DNA from: Spirodela intermedia
Lineage: Eukaryota; Streptophyta; Magnoliopsida; Alismatales; Araceae
Assembly: GCA_902729315.2 (NCBI GenBank)
Contig: LR746276.1
Coordinates: 3,082,169-3,146,168 of the forward strand
DNA: 64,000 nt
Direction: 5' to 3'
Both the position numbers and the translations under genes were made by a program. The notes under the pieces were generated by a model. That model did not search any database and was not told the DNA's origin. It was given only the letters and a program-made list of their open reading frames with translations. The stretch's first letter is position 1; every line of letters starts with the position of its first letter. Of this stretch, positions 35,601 to 49,021 are shown one piece after another.

Positions 35601-38063
35601 TTCCGTCTTGAGGAGATGAGTTTCACCTTGAGTATTAAAGCGAAAATACCGAAACTATTTATATCTCATTTAGGAATGGAGATGGCTCAACTGGTTTGTG
35701 GAGGCTGCAGAACGCCTCTTATGTATGCTCGTGGTGCTGCAAATGTGAGATGTGCTTGCTGCAACACGATTAATCTTGCACGAGCAGGTATTTGCGTTTC
35801 AGTTCTTAATGCTTATTTATTGATGCGCTTATCAGTTATAGCACTGCTCCAATTGCATTTATTTCATATCGACAGGCAAATGCTATTTATTTGTATCTAT
35901 TTGTTAGGTTCTTCAAGCCTTTTTTCCTCTCTAATCGTCACTATTTAAAGATCCAAATTTGTATCATACGATGTTCCCCTTGCTTATGATAGCTGAAAGT
36001 TGAATTGTTGCCCAGCACAATTCAAGCCTGACTTGTATTTGTTTAGGACATTTCTAGTGTCACTCAGTTGGCAGACTTGATTGTGTTGTGCCTCTATAGA
36101 TCTCTTGATAAGTTACGAATGGATCTCTGATTATTTTTTTGACCAATTGCTTTTAAATATGTTGTTTTTTCCATTCAAGGTGTTCTTCTCTTCGGTATAC
36201 TTGGTGTGATAATGCCGCTTGAAAAGAATCACTGAAGGTTTTTTATCAAACATGAAATGTGATAATTTCCTTCACATCTTCTATCTAATTAAGTGCAAGA
36301 GGATGGGTGATTAAATAAGGAATTACCTTTTCTAAGTTCACCCTATCTTTTCTTAGTCAATCATGATGGTGTCATCACTAGTAAAAGGAAAGAGACAGAA
36401 GAGAAAAAGTGATAAAAGTTTAAATGCCTACTATTGGTGATAGAGAGTAATACAGACCAAATTAATATTTATTATTTTAAGAAATGGGAAAGCCTTAATA
36501 CTCAAAGCAAACGGAGACCTAGATGAAGCCAATTGGGTCATAATTGACACCCTCGAGCTCTAAATTGTGTTTTGCTTCGCTTGCCAATATTTTCTATGAG
36601 AATAGTGATAGTTAGCTGAGTAACCTTTTGAACAACCTTAATAAGAATTTTCAGTATTTTTAAATGAAAAAATTATGTTAATTAGTTTTTGTATAGAATG
36701 GATTACCAAGAAAATCTATCATTGAAGAAGGAATACTGCTTTAGGTCTATGCTTTGATGAACAAAGCATTAACTATTTTTATTGTAATGTATTGAAATCG
36801 AAATGGAAAGAGAAATGAGCATGATTCTGAACTTTTCGAGAGGAAAGATAAGACAATGTCATTGTTTTATGGTCCTTGGACTAGATGTGGTAGTGTCCAT
36901 GTCAGTACCATTTTGTAGGTCTGCTTGCAGTGGAAGGGGGGAAAGGTGAACCACAAAGCTATGGAACATCCCATAGCTCTAATTTCCGTGAGGATTATTT
37001 CACTGTTGATTTCTCGTTGTCCCCGTGTACCTTTGAATTTTTGGCATGATTGAAAAAAGTTGCCAGTGATTACCTCTACTCCCACTATTTCCCTCTATTG
37101 TTTTGATACTTTGCTTTAGATGGGATTGGTGTTGCATTTTGCTCCATCCAATATGGTAATGATATGGCCTTCTTATAGTGGTATTGTGTTCACATGGCCG
37201 TTTCCAAGGTTCAGGAGCATTTATCAGTAAAGACTGAGTAGTTTCTCGTCATATTCCCTGATTTCAGTTTACAATATCATTGATTACGTTACGAAAAGAA
37301 ACGATTTTATCTTAAAAAGATGGGCCAAAAAAAAGGCCACACGCACTTTCTGCATCCAAAATTCTTTGCCTGGGCTTCTGACTGCGCTTTTTTGGTGCAG
37401 AGACGCCCAACCAAATGGCTCATGTGAACTGCGGTCGGTGCCACACTACATTAGTGTACCCATTTGGCGCCCCATCCGTTAGGTGTGCTGTTTGCCACTT
37501 TGTCACCGACGTTGGGGTGAGCCGTATTTACCTTTTTCAGATTCTTTGACCATCATTTATAAGTCTTTTTTTCCTCTCTCTTTTTTCAACCTCAATGAAC
37601 TCGCGCTTCCTCTACAGTTGAACAGCATGAGGGTGCCCATCCCCATGCAGAGGTCCAATGGATCGATACCGACCTCTGCATCTACGTCAGCTGTATGTTC
37701 CTAAATCAATGGGGTCATCAATTTCTGGGTTCCTTTCCTTTTCAGTTATGTTGAGATTCTGAATCTCCAACTGTCCATAATTACTAATCTTCTGTCCCTC
37801 ATCATCTGTTTTGTTTGTTCTTGGCAGCCATTGCCACAGGCCCACGGCCAAACAGTGGTCGTTGAGAACCCAATGTCAGTTGACGAGACCGGCAAACTGG
37901 TGAGTCTCTCTTAGCTGTTTTGCTTCTGGGGTATATTGAACAATTAACTAAAAGATACTGCCAACCGAGAGACTAAACGTTCCCACTCCCCCCACCCCCC
38001 TTGCTCTTTTGCTCTGTGCAGGTGAGCAATGTCGTGGTTGGAGTTACTACAGAGAAAAAGTGA
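32677..38063 (+). CDS. LSD1: LSD1 zinc-finger protein (LESION SIMULATING DISEASE 1)
   Basis: Six coding exons: 32677-32788, 35674-35787, 37401-37516, 37618-37692, 37828-37899, 38022-38063, all GT-AG and in phase, giving 176 aa. Three zf-LSD1 fingers of the form CxxCRxxLxYxxGAxxVxCAxC lie at residues 7-28, 46-67 and 86-107. The tail matches the family closely ([11 protein letters not shown], then [19 protein letters not shown]). LSD1 is a plant negative regulator of superoxide-triggered cell death that works with bZIP10, catalases and metacaspases. The start is chosen because the first finger follows at once and an acceptor lies three bases before the ATG. In finger 1 the usual Arg before the third Cys is Cys (NVCCAVC). 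The second coding exon is 114 bp in phase 1-1, so skipping it would remove finger 2 without a frameshift. Intron 1 of the coding region is 2.9 kb. Confidence 0.95.
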
Positions 38064-39876
38064 TCCCCTTGCTCTCAGGTGGTGTGTTATTGAAAGCTTG
38101 TTGATGTAAATTTAGGGAGAAAAGGAAGCATTGTCGTGCTCTGGGAGACTCAAAATTTGTTTATCGGGATATGTGAGCTTTAATAGAGTGAAAGAGAGAA
38201 ATTAACTCAGCTATTTGTCTGTGTTTTTGGCCCCTGACTGGCTACTCACTGTATCCGCAGCTTCTTCCTATGCTGTACATAGAAGCTTAAGATTTGTTTT
38301 GTCCCGGTGTAGATGAACCATCCTGTCTGTCTATCTGTCTATCTAACACGCTTAATGATGCCATAAGGTTTTACTGAAATACTAATCGTCTTAAGAAAGA
38401 AAGAACCGTCAGTCATCTTCCCATAATGTTGGGAAATTTATTTGCACGAAGGCAAGCTGGAAAATCTGCCCGGTGTGTCAGTAATGTCCTAGTTCTGGTA
38501 AAAGGTTTATAGCAGCACATGAGCTCCATTTGAGAAAGGCTGTCTTCTTTCTCAGCCATTAGGAAGATGAAGTACAGGATTGTGACATTGTGTTAAATTG
38601 CTAGTGACTGTCTCAGGAAATTAAGCTTTTAAGTTAATTATTAAAGGTACTTATATTTTGTAATGCGGGCATAACATTTGGCATTTTAATTATCACAATG
38701 AAATATCTGTGTCATCCGAGGTGTTCTTCCGGCGTACTGTTTCGTTACTAATTTTATTAGTTTTCAAGGGAGTGTGGAACGTTGCGGGCCAGTAATGCTC
38801 AGAAAAATGAATATAATATTTTGTGTCCCATTGTATCTACTGACTAATTCGCTTTCCAGGTTTCTTGTAGGTCATAAGCACTTTCTGAGAAAAAAGAATA
38901 TAATATTTATTTCTCCTCGTGTGCCATCGTATCGTGGGAGAGAGTAGAAATTACAAACGGCGATGAAATGCTCAAAGGATGCCTAAGAAAATAGCCAAAA
39001 TCCACTCTAATTTCCTCTGATGGGTCATCACACGAGAAACTTGTGTTTCGTCTTCTGGTCTCCCACACCACCCTCACCCAAAGAAAAGGGGACTCGCAGC
39101 TCAAACCATGCAGATGGATGTGGTGCAAGTAGAGAGACAGGCCCAGTACTGGTGTTGCTTCTTCCCGGGGAGACATCTTCATTCATGATCACTGGAATGG
39201 GCAAAGTGCACTCCCTTTCTTCTTGGTCTTCTCTTCTCCCTCCAGGAATGGATGGGTTTTCTTCCCCACCCATCAATGAGAAAGGATTGTCTCCACTGTC
39301 TGAGGAGGGAGAGAGAGAGAGAGAGAGGAAGGAAGGGAGGAAAGGATATCATCCATTCCAGAGGTGCTCATCATCACCCTTTTGTTCCCCTCGAACTTTG
39401 GCTGGAACCTGCAAACAAAAATGGGAGGACATTTGAGTGGAGACGTGGGATCATAAATGCTCGTGCTACAGGCCAAGATAAAAGCATCGCTCATGTCTAA
39501 AAAAGTGCCAAATTTTATGGACAAGAAATTATCAATAACCAAGAACCATGTGGAAGAGTCATCAGTGAAAACATCCGAAACATCGCTCTGGTCTATGTTG
39601 ATCGTTTCTAGCGCAGTGTTTCCTCTAATCTAGAGAGAGTGCTCTTCACATCAATATGAAAGGCGATTCTAGAGGGAGTCGACTGTTGCTTTGACTGGGT
39701 AAAAAAGTAGTCAACCTTTTGTGTGCTTGGACAGATTCTAGGAGGCCAATTAGTGAGAGAATTCCAAGCACTCCCCCGAATCGAAGATTCCTCACAATCT
39801 GATGAGCTAATTTGATTTTAACTTGGCTTGCTATGAAACAAAGACAACATTTGCAAAGGGAGGATGAAGGTTTAAG
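38064..39876. other. LSD1 3' region and spacer
   Basis: The first ~250 bases are probably 3' untranslated sequence. TCTGTCTATC-like short repeats lie at 38325-38345. 38900-39540 is less AT-rich and gives open frames on both strands, none resembling a known protein. A GA run lies at 39309-39326. Confidence 0.45.
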
Positions 39877-41216
39877 TTAGAGATTACCTCTCCCAGGCGC
39901 TAAGTGCCTGTTTATAAACGCGTCCAAACATTCCAAAGTTGACTGAGCACGGCATGATACAGACTTGCTCAGCTCAGTCAAGTCAAATCCTTCGCTCAGA
40001 GGAAGTTTCACATTGAAGCATGAAAGTCTGTCGTGGGCTGTTTTAGTCAGAACAGATATTTGTGGAACCACACAGTCCCATCTCTCTTCAAAGATATTTT
40101 TCGCAGTTATGGATCGTGCAAAACCTAAAGCATTTTCAGCACTGCGGCTTGTCACTGAAAAAGAAGTTGAAAAGAAAACAGCATAGTCATTTCTTTGGAG
40201 CAACACAGAAGATATGTGAAACAAGGATAATTTTTATTTGCATCACGGGGCTAGGCTATGAACAAGAACTGATGAGATCGGAAACGCATGCTTATCACAG
40301 TTTATTGACAATACAAAATCATCAAAATCTAATCAATCTTAGTTTGCAATTGCTTAGTTTATTGACATTACAGTTTTCTTCGCAATTGCTTCTATTTGTC
40401 AGAAAAAATCGATTTCTCTTTTTGCACCAACTACAAAGGAAGAATGTTTGAGAACGAAGAGTTGCCAAACTATGAAGCAGAAAATGAGGCTCATTTACTT
40501 GGCATTCCCTGATTTAGTTAATGACTAATATGAGTTCTGAGAATGAACAGACAAGAAACTCGCATCCCAACCGTCACCAACAATGCTCCCTTCTAGTGGG
40601 TTTTCTTCTAGCAGAGTATGAGTTGAGAAGAACTTGCTAAACTGAGAGATATATACACCAATATGATGTTCAGAAAACGCCTTTTTGACTGGGCATAGGT
40701 TGAATGTAGTCTAAAATTCGGATCCACGTCTTCTTTGGAAACATTCAACTTAGTGCATCAACGATTCCAATTCCATGTAACGGGGAAGTCATCACTGATT
40801 TCTTTGGATCAAACAGATGAGAAGACGAAGACCACCAGCAGAGGCGAGAACCACATGTCACAGACCAACCCATGATCTGGCTGTATAGCATACACACCAT
40901 GCGATTTCATAGACTTGACTTTTTCGATCATTTATTCGCAAAAACAGTGAGAAATTCCGGAGATGAGCACATTACCGTTATAGGGAACTTCTATGAGGGC
41001 GTTTGCGGGGAGCCCAACGCCCACCCCTGCCAGAGTGAGTCCGACGCTGAAGCCCACCCCGCAGCCAGCTCCAACGTAGCCTATCACCTCCGGACCGAAC
41101 CCAGGGCCCCATCCGACGCCACACCCGACGCCTATTCCCATGCCCCAGAAGGCCCCCACGGTGGGGTGGACAGGGTTCCACCTCTCGTACCTCCTTAACA
41201 GCCCTTTGATGATCAT
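39877..41216 (-). CDS. Cadmium-induced protein AS8-like
   Basis: Two coding exons: 41216-40976 and 40154-39877, joined through a split Val codon over an 821-base GT-AG intron, giving 172 aa. The N-terminal part MIIKGLLRRYERWNPVHPT followed by a glycine-rich hydrophobic segment with the GIGVGCGVGWGPGFGPEV and YVGAGCGVGFSVGLTLAG repeats matches the plant AS8 family, whose members were named from a cadmium-induced transcript. The glycine zipper-like repeats suggest membrane association; biochemical function is not known. The C-terminal half is soluble and less conserved. An in-frame ATG at 41234 would add six residues; the internal one is preferred from the family start. It is divergent from the VPS2.2 gene. 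Confidence 0.85.
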
Positions 41217-42586
41217 GAGGAGCTGCTGCAACACGGCGACGCCCAGATCAGCAGGCGACTACTCCACGAAACTCTCCGGCGTATCATTCGCAAGATCAAT
41301 GTCAGGCTCGTAAAATCAGACAGAAGCAAGCTTCTGTTCTTCCGCCGCCAAAACCCACAAAAAGAAGTAAAACGAAAAGCCAAGGAAACAATCCCGACCG
41401 AATCTTCGTTTGGAATGGATCCGAAGAGCAGAAGGCCAAGCAGGAGTATAAGCGGAAGGAACCGGGGACATCCACTGAGAACGAATCGCCGGAGGAAATC
41501 CTCGTAAATCCCACGGAGAGAAACCATGTGCCGAACCACGAATGTGGAGGAGAATGGGACGTGGTTTTTTGTCACCATAAACGTAGGGCGAGCAAAGACC
41601 GTCGAGCAGCAGCGGGAGGGAATATTGAGATTGACTCTATCTAAGAGGCTCCTCCCGACCCTCCTCGCCCCGCTATGGCGCTGCCCACGTCGAGCTACTA
41701 CTGATCCTCACAACGGGCACGGCATGGCGAAAAAAGTGTCGATATCGAGATGGCACGCCTACAGCCGTCCATCGTAGATTTCTTAGAAAAATGTTCCACC
41801 GAGTGTCTGCAACGCCTTAAAAGGGAATTCACATTAATTTTAGCAGGAACTTACATCGAGTTGGAGATCAGAACAATCCCAAAAGAATTAGGCAAAAAGT
41901 CTACTGGTTTTGCTTCTGGGCAGCATCATGCCTCTTGCAGGCTGGTTTTTTCCTTTTGGTTCTCGTATGATCCCCCATCCCAATATGGGTTGACCGGAAT
42001 CTGACTTTTCAGGTCCTCTAGGACCCGACAAAGTTTATCTATTCCGAGGTAGACTAGCTTGGAAAAAGCCCAGAAAAAATGTGCGAACTGGTGAAGTATG
42101 AAGCAGATTGCCCGAGCGTCGACGACCACACGGCCTCACAAGGATGGATGAGCGACCGCGGTGGGCCAGGACGAATTCGCGGCGCCGGCATTTTCGTAAT
42201 ATGTGGCATATAGAAGGGTCTTTCTGTATTTAACCTCGTAATCTGTGGGACTCGCCCCCCTCCCGATTCGACAATGTCGGCGGTAGAAGATCTCCAATAA
42301 TTTGTAGTCGTTGATAGGTATTCGAACAGAGTGGTATGTACATAATATGAGATATTAATGGGGGTGTTTTTGGAAAAATATTCGGGATCCGCAACGGCTA
42401 CATTGGACCATTCCATTCCAGCTAAAGAAATGAGAGAAGCTCCCGCCCCATAACTGAGCGTCAGAGAGCCCGCGGATCCAAGGGAGATCTCGTCGTGGTT
42501 CTCTCTGTCATCAGCATTCTGGATACCTAGGGCTTTCGAATCTCTTCTTCTCCACCTCCGGAAAGGGAGGGGGGGAGGTTTCGAAG
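41217..42586. other. Shared divergent promoter region (AS8-like / VPS2.2)
   Basis: About 1.37 kb separates the two start codons. 41217-41700 is GC-richer and open in the minus direction, probably AS8-like 5' leader. Nothing else is recognised. Confidence 0.5.
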
Positions 42587-45500
42587 ATGAACAACCTCTT
42601 TAAGAAGATTACAATCTTCAAGAAGAAGGACGCCAAAGGTACGCATTCTGGGGACGATGGAAGGACCTTCTTCCTTTCACTGCATTTTGAACTCATTTTT
42701 TGATTTTTCTTTTGTTTTATCCCTTGGTTTTATTGGTGAATATGTCCTGGTCCTCTGGTCTCTTAGGTCTTCTCTTAGACTCTTTTCTGGCTTTCCTTGA
42801 TTCTAGCGCGGTTTTGGTTTCAATGGAGTTGTGTTTCTTTGTCTCTGTGTATAGCTACAGTTAGTCCTCAGATCACGCTGATGAATTTTTCAGCCTGGGT
42901 TTTGTTGACGATTCATCGTCGTCTCGCCCCTTAATGTGTCCGCTCTCGATGGATCTTCTCCCCGCTTAATGATTTCCTGTTGCAGTTTCTATTCGACACT
43001 TCTTTGTTGGACGACTCTCTTTCTTGAAGGATAATTTTCTTCTCATTGGCCACAGATGAACTCAGGACGAGCAAGAGAGAAATGACAGTGGCAACAAGAG
43101 GTAATAATGATCTCCCATCTCCGGGTTGTTCTCGTAGTCCTTTTTGTCTCAGCTAACATAGCGGTTTCTTTGAAGAAATACCAGACACGACGCCCGCGTA
43201 TGTTGTATTAATAACAGCTTAGGCTACTTCCTTTCAGGGGAGCACTTGCTGGCGTCACCATTTTGTCACGCAGAAAATCATCGTAGACAAGCAACAAAGA
43301 GGAAAAGCCTGTGCAAAATCCTTTTATCCCTTATACCACCCAGGATTATTACCCTAGGAGCGCCTATATATTTTTAATAACATTTTATACTTTTAGGATA
43401 GTTGGAAGAAGAACACACTTTTTCACTAGCCAAGAGTTGTGTTTCCTTGGTATTCCATGTAGCTGTAGAACATGTCAAAAGACGATGCATATGAAATTGG
43501 AAGTAGATACACTCCTTTTTCACTAGCAACCGCTTTTCGTATATGAAGATACATTTCTTAGAAATAACTTCTCATCTATCCGGATGGTCAGGTAACTAAG
43601 GAATTCTTTTGTGATGTTGAGTCTAAATCATGATGATTGCGTGCTGTTTTATATAACTTTTCTTAGAGAACTTTTCTATCGACTTTTTTGTTAAAAAGTA
43701 GTTTTATGTGTCCTTAAAAATAAGTATAGAACCATTTGAACGCCTTGTGAGAAATTAAATCACTCCTTAACAAAACATATTGATTGCTTCATGTGCGTCA
43801 AATAAAGTATTTAAGCTGTCTCGTGGAAAGTTCTCAAGGGAAAATAATGTCCAAATTGATGAAATCTTTTTAATTTTTTTCAAGTTAATATTTTTTGGTA
43901 AACGTAAAGATTGTTTTATTGGCAAAAATATTTTGGTTGACAGAATGTTTCTTAGCAACCGTCAACATTGAAAATTTACTGCTAACAGTATGTTGCCAAA
44001 CTTTAAGAATAAAGGAGTGATGAAAAAATAATAATGTGTACTCCTGCACCCAACCATTTCATCAGGCAAAAGGGTATTGTTCTTGTTATTGTCTTTTGGA
44101 TGTATAGCGATAGAGTGTTCAGGCAAGGCTTTGTTACTGAAGAAGATCCTTGTTTTATGAATGACACGAATTGAATATGATTTAAATATTGTATCAGAGT
44201 TTCTAATACGCACTGAAGGCTAGCATTATCTGACTTGGGTTCTTCTTTTTGACGTGTTCAGGGATTGAACGGGAAATTGGTTCTCTTCAGTTAGAAGTAT
44301 GAAGATAATGGCCACTGTTTGAAATTTTTCATCAATTTTTTTCACTGCTACATCTTCTTAGACTGAATCTATCATGACAGGAAAAAAAGTTGGTAGCTGA
44401 GATTAAGAAGACAGCAAAAACCGGCAATGAGGCAAGATCCATCATTATAATCATCCATGAATTTCTTTATGTCTACATAGATTGATTCTTCTGTTTGGAA
44501 AAATAAAGTTCTCTTCGTGATTTAGATGTAAACCTGGATTTCAGAGTGTCATATCTGTGTGACATCAATGATTTAAATAAGAAAAAATAAAGCTCAGAAC
44601 TAGCTTACTTTTTTCAGGCTGCCACGAAAATTTTAGCTCGACAGCTGATAAGATTGCGGCAGCAAATCACTAATCTGCAGGGTACTCGTGCACAAATCAG
44701 AGGCGTGGCAACTCACACACAGGTCATATTATTAAAGCTTCACTTCGCATTTTCTTACTCACATCCTTCTTTCCTTGCCCTCTATAAAACATTTCTCTTT
44801 CTAATTTTCAGGCTATGTATGCCAATACTTCGATTTCTGTCGGGATGAAAGGTGCAAGTAAAGCCATGGCTGCAATGAATAAAGTATGTTTTTATCAGTC
44901 TTAATCCTGACAAAGCTTCTCCATTCATCAGACAATCATGTGTGTTTCAGAAGCTCTGCATACATGGAGGTTTAGTTTTGTCATTTTTTATTTTTTATTT
45001 TTCTTATGCAATCTATTGTGTATTTCAGCAAATGGAACCTGCAAAACAGGCCAAGATAGTGAGGGAATTCCAGAAGCAATCAACACAAATGGATATGACG
45101 GTAGGAGTCTATTTTCAATCCAGTATTTCAATATTATCATGCCTGATAGTCTATTACCTAAATAATATCAATCAACACATCTGATATTAAAAATGTATAC
45201 GTTGGGATATTTCTTCAATCCTGACAGGATAGAATTCTTTTCAAATAATTTACACATGGATGACGGCCAATACTCCAAGTGGATGGCATTGTATTCATAT
45301 GATCAGTATGATCTCATTGTATCAATCAACACCTTTCAAATGTGTTTCATTTATCTCAATCTACGAGCTTGATCTCATTGTTCCATATCATTTTGAGTGT
45401 TTCTATGTTATCGCAATTGCCTTGTAAAGCAAAGAAAATGAGATCAAGCTCATAAAACAAATGCTAAACAGTACCAATCGGATAAAAGAGAGGCTGTTAT

Positions 45501-48338
45501 GCATGTAATTGTGTTATTGTTCTTGCATGTAAAGTAACGAACGAAAGAATCAACAAAAAGGTCGGTGACTTATGATCTCCAAGGAGATTACAGTTCGTTA
45601 TGCAGGAAACAATGCACAAACAACTGCAGAGGGAGAATCATAATAGAGAATGATAGATATGGTTAGAAATGACATTATGCTAATTTATAGTAGCTATAAA
45701 TGCTATCTGTTTGAATAAAGTTGAGATGTTTTGAAGTCTATAGGATCATATGTTCTTTATCCTCATTACGCTAATTGATGTACCATTTAAGATAAATCAC
45801 AGATCTTGTGTATGTGGATAGGATAGGCTTGAAAAGGACATCTCATTGATGAACCATTAAGGATGTTGGTCCTAGCATATGTAATGTGAATTCTTTTTCA
45901 ATTGTCTTTAACTTGTATCCTTTGTCCATTTTTTAAAGATTAGAGATTAACATATTATTTTTTTATTATATTCAGTTCTCTCTAATGGCCTATTAATGAC
46001 TAGGATTTTTTTAGTTTATTTGGATTTAGATTGTATCCAAGAACATACGTTAGTGTTAATTATTTTCTTTTGAAGGATCACTTAAAATAATGATGTCACA
46101 AACATTGAGGTATCTAAGTCCTTAGATAATTTATCGGATGGATTTCATATAGAGAGTCAATGGGATAGAAGTTCATTTGATCGTCTCATAGGATGCATCT
46201 CATAAAGAGAGTCAATGCATCTCGCATAGATGATGCCTAGTCAACTTAGGCTGAAGCTTGTTTGACAATTTTTTGGGCTAATGCACTCTTGAGAATTGTT
46301 TTGATTGAAGCTTGTTTGACAGTTATCTTGGTTAAAATCTATTTGACAATCTTTCGAGCCAAAAATTGTTTGGCAACTTTTAGACAAAAGCTTATTTGAT
46401 AATTTTTTATGACTCCTTTGAGATGAAGCCCAGATGACTTTTAAAGCTAAACATAATTTGACAAATTTTTAGGCCAAACCTCATTGAATAAAATTATATG
46501 ACTAAAACTCGTTTCACAATTTGTGAGATGAATCCCATTTGATGACTTTTTAGGCTAAAGATAATTTCATACTTCCAAAGGTTGAAGTTTGTTTGAGAAC
46601 TTTTGGTGTGCTTCCAATGGCTTGGACTATTGGGCTTCAAAAAACTCCATGTAATATGTGGATGATAAGCTTGCAATTCACTTTGATATTTGGCAATCCA
46701 ACCAATACTAGGTTGATCATTGGTCAAATGAGTCACTAGTCACAAGGCTCACATTGCATTGAGGAGAACATTAGTAATTGGGTTGTTTACTAGATGCAAG
46801 GTTCACATTAAGTCAAATGTGCTACTAGGTATGTGGGACACATAGCTATATCATTTAGGATCATAAGAGCGTAGGCTTGGGCTTCGTGAATGCGTACAAT
46901 TTCAGATGAACCTTGTGTGGCTTAGGCTTCGTAGAGCAATGTGAAAAAGGTGACAGGATTGCCACTTAGAATGAGAGCCTCATGGACTAGTGGCAATACC
47001 TAGCAGATCAGACAATGCAATGCCTGTGTGTGCAAGAGAGATAGTAGTTTGACTGTGTTCTAGCACATTTGAAAGAGTCGATATGACTGAATGAGGGAAA
47101 TGGAACGTTCATTTGAAACCCTTCAATTTTCGTAGAGAGAAGTCTGAGAGATGAGTGATGCAAAATGAAAAAGAACTTGGGAAACAATTAGCAGGGTTCC
47201 TGAAATTGTTGACTATTCGGTGCAGAGCCCTAGTTCTAAAATCGTTTCCTCTGTCAGTATATTGTCATCAGGACGGACTCAAACAGGGGAGAAGAAGAGC
47301 GGTTCTTGATGAGCAGAAAATGGGTCCGGATGGAGACTTTTAGTCCTTCCGATCCAACAAAATTTCTCAACTCCCTGGAATGCGTCCAACTTATCACGTA
47401 ATTTGGCTTTCTTGTCGCCATGCCAATACACATTGTATCCTCAAAATAGTGACTAAATTCAACATGTACACTCGAACGCCAAAAGATATGGTCCAATGCA
47501 AAAAGTTGACATTCTCATAAAGTAAAAGCCCGCGGAAACTATGCCAAAGATATGCAAAACATTTCTTTTCACGAGGAATCTGTGCCAGACACTATCATCT
47601 CCGAGGTACTCCCCGCTTGTTAAAACTCTCTCTGGGTTATCCCAGTGTAGAATTGGGTGGGCCCCTGAGTTTTCTCAAAATTGTAGCAAAAAAGAAGAAA
47701 GAAAAAAATGATTCATCAAATTGTGTATCTATCAAATACCTCCTCTCTGAGTTTGCATGCCCTTGCAGATGGAGATGATGTCTGAAGCAATTGATGAAAC
47801 TCTGGACAAAGATGAGGCTGAAGAAGAAACGGAGGAGCTCACTAACCAGGTGATGATGCACTCTTCCTTTCTGTTTTAGGTTGGAAGAAGTAGTGACATT
47901 GTACAAAATGGAAGACCACCTTATGTACAAGAGTATTACAATGAAATTTATTGTGACCGAGAGTTTTGTCTTCTCCAGGTACTCGACGAAATTGGAGTGG
48001 ACATTGCTTCACAGGTACATTGTGAAATCAAAATGTTTCCTGAAGTAATAAAAAGCCAATTAATATAAATATATCTGGGGACAGACTAATCTGAAGTTTT
48101 CACCTCTTCAGTTATCATCAGCTCCAAAAGGTCGGGTTGCAACAGCCAGGAAAGCTGAGAATCTACAAAGGTGAAAGAGCGACGACCAACATTAATAGTA
48201 TTGAATGCGCTTTCCATGCTTAAGCTGTTTGTTTTCAACCTCTCTCTCTTAATGTGTTGAATGGGCAGTTCAACTGCACCAGCAGCCCCCGATGTTGAAG
48301 ACTTGGAGAAGAGGCTGGCATCTCTGAAGCACATGTGA
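42587..48338 (+). CDS. VPS2.2: ESCRT-III subunit VPS2.2 / CHMP2-like
   Basis: Eleven coding exons: 42587-42638, 43056-43100, 44262-44296, 44381-44431, 44618-44722, 44812-44883, 45029-45100, 47769-47849, 47979-48014, 48112-48170, 48269-48338. They join in frame to 225 aa, the size of Arabidopsis VPS2.2. The N-terminal basic helix (ELRTSKREMTVATRG), the helical hairpin with EEKKLVAEIKKTAKTGNE and ARQLIRLRQQITNLQG, the acidic segment ETLDKDEAEEETEELTNQ and the final DLEKRLASLKHM (MIM1-like, binding the VPS4 MIT domain) are all present. ESCRT-III polymers remodel endosomal membranes during multivesicular body sorting. The intron after 44431 has a GC donor (GAG-GCAAGA) instead of GT. A 2.7 kb intron (45101-47768) carries a degenerate repeat array. 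Confidence 0.95.
46250..46620. repeat. Degenerate ~27 bp tandem array in a VPS2.2 intron
   Basis: The phrase TTTGACAATTTTT and close variants recur about ten times between 46259 and 46610, mostly 26-30 bases apart, separated by short A/G-rich linkers such as GGCTAAAG or AAGCTTG. Copies differ from each other, so the array is old. Confidence 0.65.
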
Positions 48339-49021
48339 ACAGATGGATGACCACCTCAGACATGGGAAAAGCCTTGGATGCGAACACAGGGAGAGCTCTG
48401 TGTGCCTCTTGAGCGTCTACTTTTTTTATTGTAAGATAATGAATAAATTTACCAGTTAATGAATAAAGGATGCAAGAATCTACTCAGAATCTCCCTATTT
48501 GAAGAAGATGGGCATCAATTTAATGTATGGTTTATGGAAAAGAACGTATCCAATGGATGATGCTCTTTGGTGAATAATAGAATGGAGTCTGTTGTAATCA
48601 CCATTAAAGGCTATGACCATTTCAGGTTTATAGAATAAAAACAGTATAAGTTTGCCGCCACTGTGAGGCTCCATCCATCAATCAATCAACTCATGCGAGC
48701 AAAAAAAATCATGAGATTCTCTCAGGAATCAAACTAACTAAAGCACCTGAAAAGTGAGTAATTCCAGGAAGTAGAACATTTGTACATTTCAGAGTTTTGA
48801 GTGCGTTCGCTGACGTTTTGGTTGGGCACATCAGGACATTTCTACATATGTATATATATATAGCCCACAGAAGTCAGGGAATGGATCAAAGTAATCACAC
48901 TTTCTCGTGGACGAAAAAGCCCACACCACCTCTGGAGCCATAACAAATCCAGCTGGATGGATATATTGATGCAACAGCAGCCTGCATGGAATATGTATAG
49001 ATCAAAAGGAGATGGGCCGAC
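48339..49021. other. Convergent 3' region between VPS2.2 and RF2-like genes
   Basis: Both genes end here tail to tail, 683 bases apart. A TATATATATA-like patch lies near 48850. No gene is seen. Confidence 0.5.
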
